NCBI RefSeq assembly: GCF_023721715.1
Contig: NZ_JAMDLG010000001.1
Coordinates: forward strand, 2,953,784-3,017,783
Direction of reading: 5' to 3'
Length of the DNA stretch: 64,000 nucleotides
Origin: Parasegetibacter sp. NRK P23
GTDB taxonomy: Bacteria; Bacteroidota; Bacteroidia; Chitinophagales; Chitinophagaceae
Positions 1 to 9,042 of this stretch are shown here, piece after piece. The position numbers were made by a program, and so were the translations under genes. The notes beneath the pieces are model-generated. The model did not search any database. It was not told the DNA's origin and was given only the letters and a program-made list of their open reading frames with translations. Within the stretch, counting starts at the first letter, position 1; the number at the start of each line of letters is the position of its first letter.

Positions 1-2
1 TA

Positions 3-824
3 GAATTCATGCTGGAAGTGATCCCGGTAAAAAACAAAGATTTCACCTGGAGCAGTTCCTTCAATACCGCGACCAACAGCACCGAAGTACTCGCATTGGC
101 GCCGAACACCAACAGGCTGATCGTGGCTTCTTTCGGCGGGAACGAGTTCCTTGGCTCACTCGTGTATGAAGTAGGCAAACCATTGAACCAGTTGGCCGCG
201 AAAACATACCTCCGCAACGCGAAAGGAGAAATTGTGCTGAACAACAATGGCCGTCTGCAAGCCAGCACTGGGCCCGATGTACTTTTCGGCAGCGCGCTGC
301 CTAAATTCACCGGCGGATGGAACAACGTGTTCCGGTACAAAAAACTGAGCATGCTGGTGCACTTCGATTACAAAGCGGGTGGTAAAGTAATTTCTTCCAC
401 CGCACTCAACGGGCTGCGCCAGGGCCATACCAAAAAATCACTCGTGGGCCGCGAGGGCGGCGTTATATTCCCCGGCGTGAAAGGCGACGGCTCCCCCAAT
501 ACTACGGCGGTGGACCCCCAGCTTTTCTACACCGATTACCGCAACCTCCAGATCGCCGATCCTTTCGTTTTCAAATCAGACTTCATAAAACTGAGGAACA
601 TCACGATCTCCTACGACTTCACCCAACTGGTAAGCAACAAACTGAAATTCGTGAAGGGACTGTCGCTCTCCGCTTCCTGCCGGAACGTGGCCATCATCAA
701 GAAATACATCGATGACCTCGATCCTGAAGCATTCGCCTCTTCCGGCGACAGCCGCGTGGGCTACGAACAAACCACACTGCCCACCACACGCAACTATGGA
801 GTGAACCTAAATGTGAAGTTCTAA
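3..824 (+). CDS. SusC-like TonB-dependent outer-membrane receptor, C-terminal part
   Basis: The frame is open from the first bases of the window, so this is the end of a longer gene whose start lies upstream. The visible 273 residues are the last strands of a SusC/RagA beta-barrel. They contain the late-barrel segments PKFTGGWNNVFRYKKL and DFIKLRNITISYDF, and the protein ends in an aromatic residue (NLNVKF), as outer-membrane barrels usually do. A SusD-like gene follows after 11 bases, which is the normal SusC-SusD order. By family knowledge the pair imports oligomers across the outer membrane with TonB energy. The sequence does not show the substrate; the downstream aldonate genes hint at pentose- or aldonate-containing material (inference). 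Confidence 0.93.
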   Translation, partial: EFMLEVIPVKNKDFTWSSSFNTATNSTEVLALAPNTNRLIVASFGGNEFLGSLVYEVGKPLNQLAAKTYLRNAKGEIVLNNNGRLQASTGPDVLFGSALPKFTGGWNNVFRYKKLSMLVHFDYKAGGKVISSTALNGLRQGHTKKSLVGREGGVIFPGVKGDGSPNTTAVDPQLFYTDYRNLQIADPFVFKSDFIKLRNITISYDFTQLVSNKLKFVKGLSLSASCRNVAIIKKYIDDLDPEAFASSGDSRVGYEQTTLPTTRNYGVNLNVKF

Positions 825-835
825 ACTATTGCTTT

Positions 836-2389
836 ATGAAAAAGATCAACCGATATATATTATTGCCCGTCTCGTTATTTTTCCTCGCCAGCTGCGACAA
901 GGAATTCGAGGAGATCAACACCAATCCTTATGCGCTGACTACCATTGAACCGGCTTTACTGTTCACCAACGTACAAAGGCTTACCCATCCCGGATTCTGG
1001 GAAGGAGAGCAAACCATTGTACAGCAGTTTGTGAATGCTTACAACACCGGGGCCACCGCGGGATTCAACTTCAATGAAGACAACAACAACTTCAATGTGC
1101 CCCGCTGGAACGACAACTACCCCAACTCCATCAAACTGATTGAACAGATACTCAGTTTAGTGAAAGACAATCCGGACAAAGTAAACCTGTACAACCAGAC
1201 ACGCCTCTGGAAATCCTATATCTACATGACGCTGGTGGATACTTATGGTGATGTACCCTATTCACAAGCAGGTAAAGCCTTCCTCGAAGCGACCTTCTAC
1301 CCCAAGTATGATAAGGACGAAGTCATCTACGAAGCACTGTACAATGAAATCAAATCCGCAGTTGCGGCGCTGGATGGTACCAAGGCAGGTGTTAAGGAAG
1401 ACCTTTTGTATGGAAGCGAGTCTGCCACCGACCAGGCCACCAAATGGAAAAGGTTTGGCAACTCCTTACTGCTCCGGATGGGCATGCGCTACTCGAAGAT
1501 CGACGCGAACAAAGCCCGCAGCATCGTGCAGGAGGCCTACAATGCCGGCCTGATGCAGACCAACGCGGACAACGCTAAGATCAGGTTCACCTCCGTGTAT
1601 GTGAACCAGCTCAACAATGGTCCGCGCGCCACGAACCCTTATTTCTATTACCTCGCGGAACCTTTCGTGAACAGGATGAAAAACTTCAGCGACCCGCGCC
1701 TCAAGTACATCGCAGGAAAATACGCCGACCCCAACCAGGCGCTGGCGCTCACTCCAGACACCACGATGGCCGCGCAGTTCGGCTTCCCCGTAGGCTACGA
1801 CCAAACCAGCGTACTCAATTATCCTGGTTACAGAGGCACTAACGGTACAGGACAAAACTATTCGCAACTTAATTTCTCCGTATTCGGCAGCGCCACGGCA
1901 CCGGTTTTCTATGTTACGAACGCGCAAACAAAATTGCTGCTCGCGGAGGCCGCCCAAAGAGGATGGTTAACGGGACTTTCAGGCGCGCTTACCGCGCAGC
2001 AATACTATGAGGCGGGGGTAAAAGCATCCATGGATGAATATTCCCTCTATCCCAACGTGCCGGCGGTGGCCATACCAGAATCCGCACAGAATAGTTACCT
2101 CACTATGCCGGGCGTGGCCTGGAACGCGGGCAACGCGCTGGAACTCATTAATACGCAATACTGGATCGCGAGCCTGGGCAATGGCGCCGAAGGATTCGCC
2201 AACTTCAGGAGAAGCGGCTTCCCTACACTTACCCCAAACGGTTACAACAACAACCTTCAGGGAGGCTTCGCGAGAAGATTCGCCTATCCCAACGAAGAAT
2301 CGGCCAGGAACAACGCCAATTACCAGGAAGCCGTAACCAGCATGGGCGGACAAGATAATCTTACTACCAGGATATTCTGGGACAACTAA
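836..2389 (+). CDS. SusD-like outer-membrane lipoprotein (SusD-like_2 / RagB type)
   Basis: A 517-residue lipoprotein. The N-terminus is a short hydrophobic signal ending in the lipobox FLASC, followed by DKEFEEINTNPYAL, the hallmark opening of the SusD-like_2 branch. The helix-rich body includes RLWKSYIYMTLVDTYGDVPYSQA, the TPR-like segment next to the partner SusC. It should sit on the cell surface as the ligand-binding lid of the preceding SusC (family knowledge). It lies 11 bases after SusC and 58 bases before the dehydrogenase gene on the same strand, so uptake and catabolic genes are probably one operon. This branch is often paired with small or non-classical ligands, so a classical polysaccharide should not be assumed. 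Confidence 0.92.
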   Translation: MKKINRYILLPVSLFFLASCDKEFEEINTNPYALTTIEPALLFTNVQRLTHPGFWEGEQTIVQQFVNAYNTGATAGFNFNEDNNNFNVPRWNDNYPNSIKLIEQILSLVKDNPDKVNLYNQTRLWKSYIYMTLVDTYGDVPYSQAGKAFLEATFYPKYDKDEVIYEALYNEIKSAVAALDGTKAGVKEDLLYGSESATDQATKWKRFGNSLLLRMGMRYSKIDANKARSIVQEAYNAGLMQTNADNAKIRFTSVYVNQLNNGPRATNPYFYYLAEPFVNRMKNFSDPRLKYIAGKYADPNQALALTPDTTMAAQFGFPVGYDQTSVLNYPGYRGTNGTGQNYSQLNFSVFGSATAPVFYVTNAQTKLLLAEAAQRGWLTGLSGALTAQQYYEAGVKASMDEYSLYPNVPAVAIPESAQNSYLTMPGVAWNAGNALELINTQYWIASLGNGAEGFANFRRSGFPTLTPNGYNNNLQGGFARRFAYPNEESARNNANYQEAVTSMGGQDNLTTRIFWDN

Positions 2390-2447
2390 CCGGCTCAGGA
2401 AGCGGTTATAGTGAAAACAACAGCAGGCAGCGATCAAATTTTCATCA

Positions 2448-4025
2448 ATGAAGGAAGAAAAGCACATTATCGGGTACGAATTTTCAGCGGTAGGAACAGA
2501 GACCTTTCAATCGTACAACCCCGGTACAGATCAGCACAACGGGTACCTGTTTTTCAAAGCGACCGAACAGGAAGTGAACAGCGCAGCGGAAAAAGCCGCG
2601 GCCGCCTTCCCCCGGTACAGCAAATTACCCAGCTCCATTAAAGCGCTTTTCCTTGAAACGATAGCGGCACAAATCATGTTGGCCGGAGAAGAATTGATCG
2701 CTGTCTGCTCTAACGAAACCGGTCTTCCAAAAGCCCGCATCGAAAATGAAAGGGGCAGAACGGTGAACCAACTGAAAATGTTCGCCGATCTTTTGAAAGA
2801 AGGTTCCTGGGTGGACGCACGCATTGAAACCGCGCTCCCGGAACGTACGCCCATTCCCAAACCGGACCTGCGTTATATGCAAGTGGCATTAGGGCCCGTA
2901 GTGGTATTCGGCGCCAGTAATTTCCCACTCGCGTTTTCCGTTGCCGGTGGCGACACAGCCTCAGCATTGGCAGCAGGATGCCCCGTAATCGTGAAGGCGC
3001 ACAGCGCGCATCCCGCCACTTCCGCCATTGTGGGCAGGGCCATTATGGAAGCGGCCCGAAAAATGAATATGCCCGATGGTGTATTCTCCCTGCTTTTTGG
3101 AGACGGCACCACCACCGGCATTCAACTCGTAAAACACCCGGAAGTAAAAGCGGTGGGCTTCACCGGCTCTTACAAAGGCGGAAAGGCGTTGTATGATGCC
3201 GCGGTTACAAGGCCGGAACCCATTCCCGTATATGCGGAAATGGGCAGCACCAACCCTGTTTTCATTCTACCTGAAATCATGGAAACAAAAGGCGCTGAAA
3301 TAGCGGCGGCTTATGCAGGTTCCGTGACCCTCGGCGTGGGACAGTTCTGCACCAATCCCGGTTTACTATTCTATCAGTCAAGTGAAGGAGATCAATTTAA
3401 ACCACAATTGAAAACAGCATTCTCTAAAACGACTGGTGGTGTAATGCTATCTCCCGGCATAGCCAAATCGTATCAAGAAGGATTGGAAAAGAACCGTAAG
3501 GCCGCGGGTGTGGAAGAACTCGCCACTAGCAATAATCCATCCGAAGGAAAGAATAACGGCACGCCGGTTTTATTGGCAACAGCTGCCGGTACGTTCCGAT
3601 CCAATCCATCTTTGAGCCATGAAGTTTTTGGTCCCGCAAGTATGGTCGTGGCCGTAACGTCAAAGGAAGAACTTTTGCAGATAGCAAGCGATCTTTCAGG
3701 ACATTTAACGGCAACAGTGCATGGCACGGAGCGGGAACTGGCGGAATACGGCGAACTGATCCATATACTGGAAAGAAAAGTGGGCAGGATCGTGGTCAAC
3801 GGATTCCCCACCGGCGTGGAGGTTTGCAGCGCCATGGTGCATGGCGGCCCTTTTCCTTCCACCACCGACAGCAAAACCACCTCAGTAGGCACGGCAGCCA
3901 TATACCGGTTCACACGACCCGTGTGTTACCAGAATATGCCCGATGCACTGCTGCCCGATGAATTGAAACATGATAACCCGCTCGCTATCCAAAGACTGGT
4001 AAACGGAGAACGAAAGCTCATATAA
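2448..4025 (+). CDS. 2,5-dioxopentanoate (alpha-ketoglutarate semialdehyde) dehydrogenase
   Basis: A 525-residue aldehyde dehydrogenase of the NADP-preferring KGSADH branch, full length for that group. It has the oxyanion Asn in FGASNFP (about N158), the general-base Glu in VYAEMGSTNP (about E264) and the nucleophilic Cys in GVGQFCTNPG (about C301). The reaction is 2,5-dioxopentanoate to 2-oxoglutarate, the last step of non-phosphorylating pentose, uronate or hydroxyproline oxidation; the protein has no signal and is cytoplasmic. Placement with an aldonate dehydratase and a KdaD-like dehydratase makes the pentose route the best reading. The ATG used starts MKEEKHIIGY; a second ORF that overlaps its first 200 bases in another frame is a shadow. 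Confidence 0.92.
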   Translation: MKEEKHIIGYEFSAVGTETFQSYNPGTDQHNGYLFFKATEQEVNSAAEKAAAAFPRYSKLPSSIKALFLETIAAQIMLAGEELIAVCSNETGLPKARIENERGRTVNQLKMFADLLKEGSWVDARIETALPERTPIPKPDLRYMQVALGPVVVFGASNFPLAFSVAGGDTASALAAGCPVIVKAHSAHPATSAIVGRAIMEAARKMNMPDGVFSLLFGDGTTTGIQLVKHPEVKAVGFTGSYKGGKALYDAAVTRPEPIPVYAEMGSTNPVFILPEIMETKGAEIAAAYAGSVTLGVGQFCTNPGLLFYQSSEGDQFKPQLKTAFSKTTGGVMLSPGIAKSYQEGLEKNRKAAGVEELATSNNPSEGKNNGTPVLLATAAGTFRSNPSLSHEVFGPASMVVAVTSKEELLQIASDLSGHLTATVHGTERELAEYGELIHILERKVGRIVVNGFPTGVEVCSAMVHGGPFPSTTDSKTTSVGTAAIYRFTRPVCYQNMPDALLPDELKHDNPLAIQRLVNGERKLI

Positions 4026-4040
4026 CAGTAACATACTGTT
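4024..4040. promoter_or_regulatory. Short perfect palindrome between dehydrogenase and dehydratase genes
   Basis: The sequence AACAGTA, a 3-base spacer, then TACTGTT forms a perfect 7-bp inverted repeat right at the stop codon of the dehydrogenase gene and 24 bases before the dehydratase start. It could be a small mRNA hairpin that adjusts expression within the operon, or a protein site. There is no T-run, so it is not a terminator. Function is not shown. Confidence 0.3.
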
Positions 4041-4063
4041 TCACAAATTCAAATCAGAAGACG

Positions 4064-5782
4064 ATGATCAAGAATTTAAGAAGCCGGCATTGGTTTGGCC
4101 GCAAGGACAAAGACGGGATCATTTACCGCAGCTGGATGAAGAACCAGGGCATGCCCACCGACATGTTTGATGGGCGCCCCGTAATTGGCATCTGCAATAC
4201 CTTCAGCGAACTCACGCCCTGCAACGCGCATTTCAGGGAACATGCCGAAGCCGTAAAAAGAGGTGTACTGGAAGCAGGAGGTTTCCCCCTGGAGTTTCCC
4301 ATCATGAGTCTGGGAGAAACACTGATGAAGCCCACCGCCATGCTTTTCAGGAACCTCGCCAGTATGGACGCGGAAGAATCCATCCGGGCCAACCCGCTGG
4401 ATGGTGTGGTACTACTTACAGGTTGTGATAAAACCACGCCCTCCACGGTGATGGGCGCAGCCAGCGTAGGACTTCCCACCATCGTGGTGCCCGGCGGCCC
4501 CATGCTGAACGGACGCTACAAAGGCCAACTCATTGGAAGCGGCACCCATGTATGGAAGTTTGACGAAGACATGAAAACCGGCAAGATCAGCCAGGAAGAA
4601 TGCGAACTCGCCGAAAGCTGCATGAGCCGCAGCATCGGCCATTGCATGACCATGGGCACCGCCTCTACCATGGCCTGTATGGTGGAAGCACTCGGCCTTA
4701 CCCTCAGCGGCGCGGCCGCCATACCCGCGGCGGACTCCAGAAAAAAAGTGATGGCGCAACTCAGCGGAAGACGCATCGTGGATATGGTACGGGAAGACCT
4801 TACCATCGACAAAATTCTGACCAGGGAAGCCTTCGAGAACGCGATCAAAGTGAACGCGGCAGTGGGCGGCTCTTCCAACTTCATCATCCACCTGCTGGCC
4901 ATTGCCGGAAGAATTGGCGTGGACCTGGACCTCGAAGATTTCGATACCATCGGCAGCAAGATACCCCTCCTGCTCAACCTGATGCCATCCGGCAAATACC
5001 TGATGGAAGACTTCTTCTACGCCGGTGGTCTGCCCGTTATCCTCAACGAATTGAAAGACACCCTGCATAAAAACGTGATCACGGTTACAGGAAAGAACCA
5101 CCACGACAATATCAAAGGCACCACGGATTGTTACAACAATGATGTGATCTTCCCCTATAACGAACCACTCATCCCCGAAGGCGGCTGCGTGATCGTGAAA
5201 GGCAACCTGGCGGAGAATGGCGCGGTCATTAAACCATCCGCGGCCACACCGGCCCTGATGCAACATACAGGGCGGGCCGTGGTATTTGAAAGCATTGAAG
5301 ACTATAATGCAAGGATTGATGATCCTGAACTTGATATTGATGAAACCTGCGTGATGGTACTGAAATATGTGGGGCCCGTGGGTTACCCCGGAATGCCTGA
5401 AGTAGGCAATATGGCCCTTCCTAAAAAAGTGCTGATGAAAGGCATCACCGATATGGTACGCATCAGCGATGGACGAATGAGTGGCACCGCTTACGGAACC
5501 GCTGTACTGCACGTTTCACCCGAAAGCGCCATTGGCGGAAACCTGGCGTTGGTGCAGAACGGCGACATGATTGAACTGGACGTGGCCCAAAGAAAACTCC
5601 ACCTCCATGTAAGTGATGAAGAACTGGCCAAAAGAAGGGCGGCATGGGTAAAACCACAGCCTGCCGCCACCAGAGGCTACGTGAGCCTGTATGTACAACA
5701 TGTTTTGGGAGCAGACAAAGGCGCCGACCTCGATTTTCTGCAAGGAAGCAGCGGCAGCGAAGTGACCCGCGATTCACATTGA
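4064..5782 (+). CDS. L-arabinonate-type aldonate dehydratase (IlvD/Edd family)
   Basis: A 572-residue IlvD/Edd dehydratase that from memory follows characterised L-arabinonate dehydratase along its whole length, including the ending GADLDFL...DSH. The three cysteines expected to bind the [2Fe-2S] cluster are at about C53 (ELTPCNAH), C121 (LTGCDKTTPS) and C194 (IGHCMTMGTA). K123 in the CDK motif is the likely metal-ligand lysine and DGRMSGTAYG holds the catalytic serine. It removes water from an aldonate to give a 2-keto-3-deoxy acid (EC 4.2.1.25 type). The family is known to be loose, taking D-fuconate or D-galactonate, so the natural substrate could be any pentonate or 6-deoxy-aldonate with matching stereochemistry. 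It is second in the catabolic run and cytoplasmic. Confidence 0.9.
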   Translation: MIKNLRSRHWFGRKDKDGIIYRSWMKNQGMPTDMFDGRPVIGICNTFSELTPCNAHFREHAEAVKRGVLEAGGFPLEFPIMSLGETLMKPTAMLFRNLASMDAEESIRANPLDGVVLLTGCDKTTPSTVMGAASVGLPTIVVPGGPMLNGRYKGQLIGSGTHVWKFDEDMKTGKISQEECELAESCMSRSIGHCMTMGTASTMACMVEALGLTLSGAAAIPAADSRKKVMAQLSGRRIVDMVREDLTIDKILTREAFENAIKVNAAVGGSSNFIIHLLAIAGRIGVDLDLEDFDTIGSKIPLLLNLMPSGKYLMEDFFYAGGLPVILNELKDTLHKNVITVTGKNHHDNIKGTTDCYNNDVIFPYNEPLIPEGGCVIVKGNLAENGAVIKPSAATPALMQHTGRAVVFESIEDYNARIDDPELDIDETCVMVLKYVGPVGYPGMPEVGNMALPKKVLMKGITDMVRISDGRMSGTAYGTAVLHVSPESAIGGNLALVQNGDMIELDVAQRKLHLHVSDEELAKRRAAWVKPQPAATRGYVSLYVQHVLGADKGADLDFLQGSSGSEVTRDSH

Positions 5783-5827
5783 TGGGTGAGGAATATGCGG
5801 TATATTGATGAACAATAAAACGAGACA

Positions 5828-6841
5828 ATGAATTGCTTTCATTACACCCTCCTGCTCACCTTTGTAGGCTTCAGTTACAATACCATGGCACAGGAAAGAA
5901 AAGTTTTCCCTGAAACCGGCGCTATCCTGAGGTTCGATCAGGCGCTGGATAAAATCATTGACACGAACACACGTGCGGAGATCATCGCTGAAGGATTTGA
6001 ATGGAGTGAAGGACCACTTTGGGTACCACAACACAACATGCTGTTGTTTAGTGATGTCCCTAAAAACACCGTATACAAATGGACGGAAGCCAATGGTATG
6101 GAAACCTATCTTTCGCCCAGTGGCTATACCGGAAAAATGAAGAGCCAGTCTAAAGAACCGGGCAGCAACGGACTTACGCTCAATGAAAAAGGAGAACTTG
6201 TATTGTGCCAGCACGGCAACCGGCAAATGGCCCGGATGGATGCGCCCCTGAACGCGCCTCAACCTGAATTCACCACACTGGCGGCCACGTATAACGGGAA
6301 GAAGTTCAGCAGTCCGAACGATTGCGCTTTCAACAACAAAGGAGAACTGTTCTTCACCGATCCTCCTTACGGACTTCCAACCCAGAACGACAGGGATCCA
6401 TCCAAAGAACTCCCTTTCAACGGTGTTTATAAACTTAAAAAAGACGGCACCATAGTTCTTCTTACCGATTCCATTACACGCCCCAACGGGATAGCCTTCT
6501 TCCCCGGACACAAGAAATTGCTTATCGCCAACAGCGATCCGGCAAAGCCGTTCTGGTACATGTACGATGTGAACGGCGACCAGCTTTCCAACGGGAAAAT
6601 ATTCTTCCACCTCAAAGAAAGGGAACGCAACTGGAAAGGACTGCCTGACGGATTAAAGATCAGCAAACAGGGCATTGTTTTCGCGACAGGCCCCGGCGGC
6701 ATTTATATCTTCAGCAAAGAAGGGAAAAAACTGGGCATCATCCGGCTGGAAAATCCGGCGAGCAACTGTGCCCTCTCCGCCGATGAAAAAACATTATTCG
6801 TTACCAACGACATGTACCTGCTGCGCATAAAACTGAAATAA
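5828..6841 (+). CDS. Exported SMP-30/gluconolactonase-family sugar lactonase
   Basis: A 337-residue six-bladed propeller of the SMP-30/LRE family. It shows the metal-ligand Glu in FEWSEGPLWV, the Asn/Asp ligand segments SSPNDCAFNNKGELFFTDPPYG and RPNGIAFFPG, and PDGLKIS. The first 21 residues (MNCFHYTLLLTFVGFSYNTMA) form a signal peptide with a likely cut before QERK, so the enzyme should work in the periplasm, unlike its cytoplasmic neighbours. It hydrolyses an aldonolactone to the aldonate; L-arabinonolactone or D-xylonolactone is the likely substrate from context. Periplasmic opening of the lactone fits the GntP aldonate importer three genes on. It lies 45 bases after the dehydratase and 10 before the FAH gene. 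Confidence 0.88.
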   Translation: MNCFHYTLLLTFVGFSYNTMAQERKVFPETGAILRFDQALDKIIDTNTRAEIIAEGFEWSEGPLWVPQHNMLLFSDVPKNTVYKWTEANGMETYLSPSGYTGKMKSQSKEPGSNGLTLNEKGELVLCQHGNRQMARMDAPLNAPQPEFTTLAATYNGKKFSSPNDCAFNNKGELFFTDPPYGLPTQNDRDPSKELPFNGVYKLKKDGTIVLLTDSITRPNGIAFFPGHKKLLIANSDPAKPFWYMYDVNGDQLSNGKIFFHLKERERNWKGLPDGLKISKQGIVFATGPGGIYIFSKEGKKLGIIRLENPASNCALSADEKTLFVTNDMYLLRIKLK

Positions 6842-6851
6842 CGCTTCCATC

Positions 6852-7682
6852 ATGAAAATCTACAACACAAGAAAAGGCCTGGTGATTGAAAAGGACAACA
6901 CCTTCTACCTCGCGGAAAATGAACAATGGGATACGTTCATCAACAACGACAACGCGCTGCAATGTGCCATCGCTCTAAGCAACGAACTGCCGGCCACAGA
7001 TGCATCCGTCGTTCAGGATGCGCTTGCGCCCATCGGCAGTCATCAGGAACTATGGGCCTGCGGCGTAACCTATTACAGAAGTATGGTGGGCAGGCAGGAA
7101 GAAAGTAAAGCCGCTGGCGGCGCTGATTTTTACGGCAAAGTATATGAGGCGGAACGGCCCGAATGTTTTTTTAAAAGCAACCCGTTCCGCGTATCCGGCA
7201 ACAACGGCAAGGTACGCATCAGAAAAGACAGCACCTGGGATGTACCCGAACCGGAACTTACACTGGTGGTCACCAGTTCAGGAAAAATCATCGGATACAC
7301 AATCGGCAACGACATGAGCAGTCGCAGCATTGAAGGAGAAAACCCGCTCTACCTGCCACAGGCCAAAACTTATGACGGCTGCGCGGCATTAGGGCCCTGC
7401 GTGTACCTTACCGACGCGCCACTGGACCAGCAAACACAGATTCACCTCACTATACATCGGAACAATGCAGTTGTGTTCCAGGGCAGTATCGCCATCAGCC
7501 AGATGAAGCGTACGCCGAAAGAGTTGGTATCCTTCATTTTCAGGGAGAGCAGCTTCCCACATGGCTGCATGATTATGACCGGCACAGGCATTGTGCCCGA
7601 CCACCCGTTCACCCTGCAGGCCGGAGACCAGATCACTATTGCCATAGATGGGATCGGCGCGCTGGTGAACACCGTTCAATAA
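6852..7682 (+). CDS. 2-keto-3-deoxypentonate dehydratase, FAH superfamily (KdaD-like)
   Basis: A 276-residue fumarylacetoacetase-fold protein. It closely follows the archaeal KdaD / bacterial 2-keto-3-deoxypentonate dehydratase branch (EC 4.2.1.141), not the diketo-acid hydrolases: WACGVTYYRSM, the run VYEAERPECFFKSNP, DSTWDVPEPELTLV with paired metal-binding Glu, TIGNDMSSRSIEGENPLYLPQAK, and the C-terminal TGTGIVPDHPFTL. It converts 2-keto-3-deoxypentonate to 2,5-dioxopentanoate, the substrate of the dehydrogenase at 2448. No signal, cytoplasmic. It starts 10 bases after the lactonase. An alternative is a 2,4-diketo-3-deoxyaldonate hydrolase of a fucose or rhamnose route, which I consider less likely because of the KdaD-type motifs. 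Confidence 0.88.
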   Translation: MKIYNTRKGLVIEKDNTFYLAENEQWDTFINNDNALQCAIALSNELPATDASVVQDALAPIGSHQELWACGVTYYRSMVGRQEESKAAGGADFYGKVYEAERPECFFKSNPFRVSGNNGKVRIRKDSTWDVPEPELTLVVTSSGKIIGYTIGNDMSSRSIEGENPLYLPQAKTYDGCAALGPCVYLTDAPLDQQTQIHLTIHRNNAVVFQGSIAISQMKRTPKELVSFIFRESSFPHGCMIMTGTGIVPDHPFTLQAGDQITIAIDGIGALVNTVQ

Positions 7683-7724
7683 CCGTTCACAAACTAACGA
7701 TACAGGGCACACTAAATACACGCC

Positions 7725-9035
7725 ATGGAACTATTGGTCATATTGCTCGCGGTGGGCATACAACTTTTCCTTACCTATAAAAAAGTAAGCCCCTTCCTGT
7801 CTCTGCTTTTCATAGCAATACTATCGGGCCTCTTACTGGGTATGGAACCGATGCAGTTGGTGAAGTCGATCGAAAAAGGCGTGGGCAGCACCCTTGGCGG
7901 ACTGGCACTCATCATTTGCCTGGGCGCGATATTGGGAAAGATACTGGAGAGCAGTGGCGCCGCTGAAAAAATAGCAACCACGCTTATCAATAGTTTTGGG
8001 CCGAAGCGCATTCAGTGGGCCGTATTGCTCACAGGTTTCCTGGTGGGACTACCGCTCTATTACAATGCGGGATTTGTGATATTAGTGCCATTGGTTTTTT
8101 CAATCTCCCGGAAGGCCAATCTTCCATTACTGTATGTGGCCATTCCGATGGCGGCATCTTTATCCGCCACCCATTGTTTCCTGCCGCCACACCCGGCACC
8201 TGTATTCCTCGTGAACGCCTTCGGCGCGGACATGGGCAAAACCCTGATCTACGGCCTTCTGATCACGGTTCCTGTAGTCATCATCGCCGGCCCGTTGCTG
8301 GGCAGGAACCTCCGCTCCATTAAACTGCAACTGACCGAACCCGTTATAGCGCAAGAACCGCAGCCCGCTAAAGCGCTCCCTCCAGTATTGCCCAGCTTTT
8401 TGCTGGGATTGCTGCCTGTAATCCTGATTACGCTGGCCGTGGTGGCCACCTACTTTTTACCAGAAGGAAACCTGCAGAAATTCTTTCTTTTCCTCGGCGA
8501 CCCCACCATAGCGCTGCTGTGCTCCGTGTTCCTCGCCACCTGGCAACTTGGTATTCAACGCGGGCATTCCGCCACCACCACCATGCGGTGGCTCAATGAA
8601 GCCATTGCGGGTATCGCGGGTATCATGCTCATCATTACAGCGGGCGGTGTATTTAAACAGGTACTACAGGACAGCGGCACCGATCAGTATATCGCCGCCT
8701 TCAGCACCAGGTGGCGAATGCCACCGCTTATTTTCGCGTGGACCGTCACGGCATTCCTGCGCATCACCATCGGTTCCGCTACCGTAGCGGGCATAACAGC
8801 CGCAGGCGTAGTTACACCGTTAGTAGCATCCGGTGCGGCCTCCCCGGAATTAATGGTACTGGCCGTGGGCACGGGCAGCGTTTTCGGTTCTCATGTGAAC
8901 GACTCCGGCTTCTGGATGTTTAAAGAATTCTTCAACCTTTCGATGAAACAAACCTTCCTTTCGTGGACGGTGATGGAAAGTATTATTTCAGTTGCGGGAC
9001 TTGGAGGGATATTATTGCTGGAACTGGTGGTGTGA
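7725..9035 (+). CDS. GntP-family gluconate/aldonate:H+ symporter
   Basis: A 436-residue inner-membrane protein of the Gnt family. It begins with hydrophobic helices (MELLVILLAVGIQLFL) and has family segments GSTLGGLALIICLGAILGKILESSGAAEKIA, SATHCFLPPHPAPV and the C-terminal GSVFGSHVNDSGFW, all diagnostic of gluconate-type permeases. It imports aldonates with protons. As the last gene of the operon it supplies the substrate of the L-arabinonate-type dehydratase, so the cell appears to take up oxidised sugars, not free pentose, through this locus. It ends 7 bases from the stop of the opposite-strand Abi gene; no clear terminator hairpin was seen between them. Confidence 0.92.
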   Translation: MELLVILLAVGIQLFLTYKKVSPFLSLLFIAILSGLLLGMEPMQLVKSIEKGVGSTLGGLALIICLGAILGKILESSGAAEKIATTLINSFGPKRIQWAVLLTGFLVGLPLYYNAGFVILVPLVFSISRKANLPLLYVAIPMAASLSATHCFLPPHPAPVFLVNAFGADMGKTLIYGLLITVPVVIIAGPLLGRNLRSIKLQLTEPVIAQEPQPAKALPPVLPSFLLGLLPVILITLAVVATYFLPEGNLQKFFLFLGDPTIALLCSVFLATWQLGIQRGHSATTTMRWLNEAIAGIAGIMLIITAGGVFKQVLQDSGTDQYIAAFSTRWRMPPLIFAWTVTAFLRITIGSATVAGITAAGVVTPLVASGAASPELMVLAVGTGSVFGSHVNDSGFWMFKEFFNLSMKQTFLSWTVMESIISVAGLGGILLLELVV

Positions 9036-9042
9036 GTATTAC

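Noticed and set aside
2411-2641. Small frame overlapping the start of the aldehyde dehydrogenase
   Set aside because: The overlapping dehydrogenase frame carries the conserved N-terminal sequence; this one has none.
4412-5512. 366-codon open frame on the - strand
   Set aside because: Antisense to the IlvD/Edd dehydratase, whose Fe-S cysteines and family motifs are intact; the shadow is His-rich and featureless.
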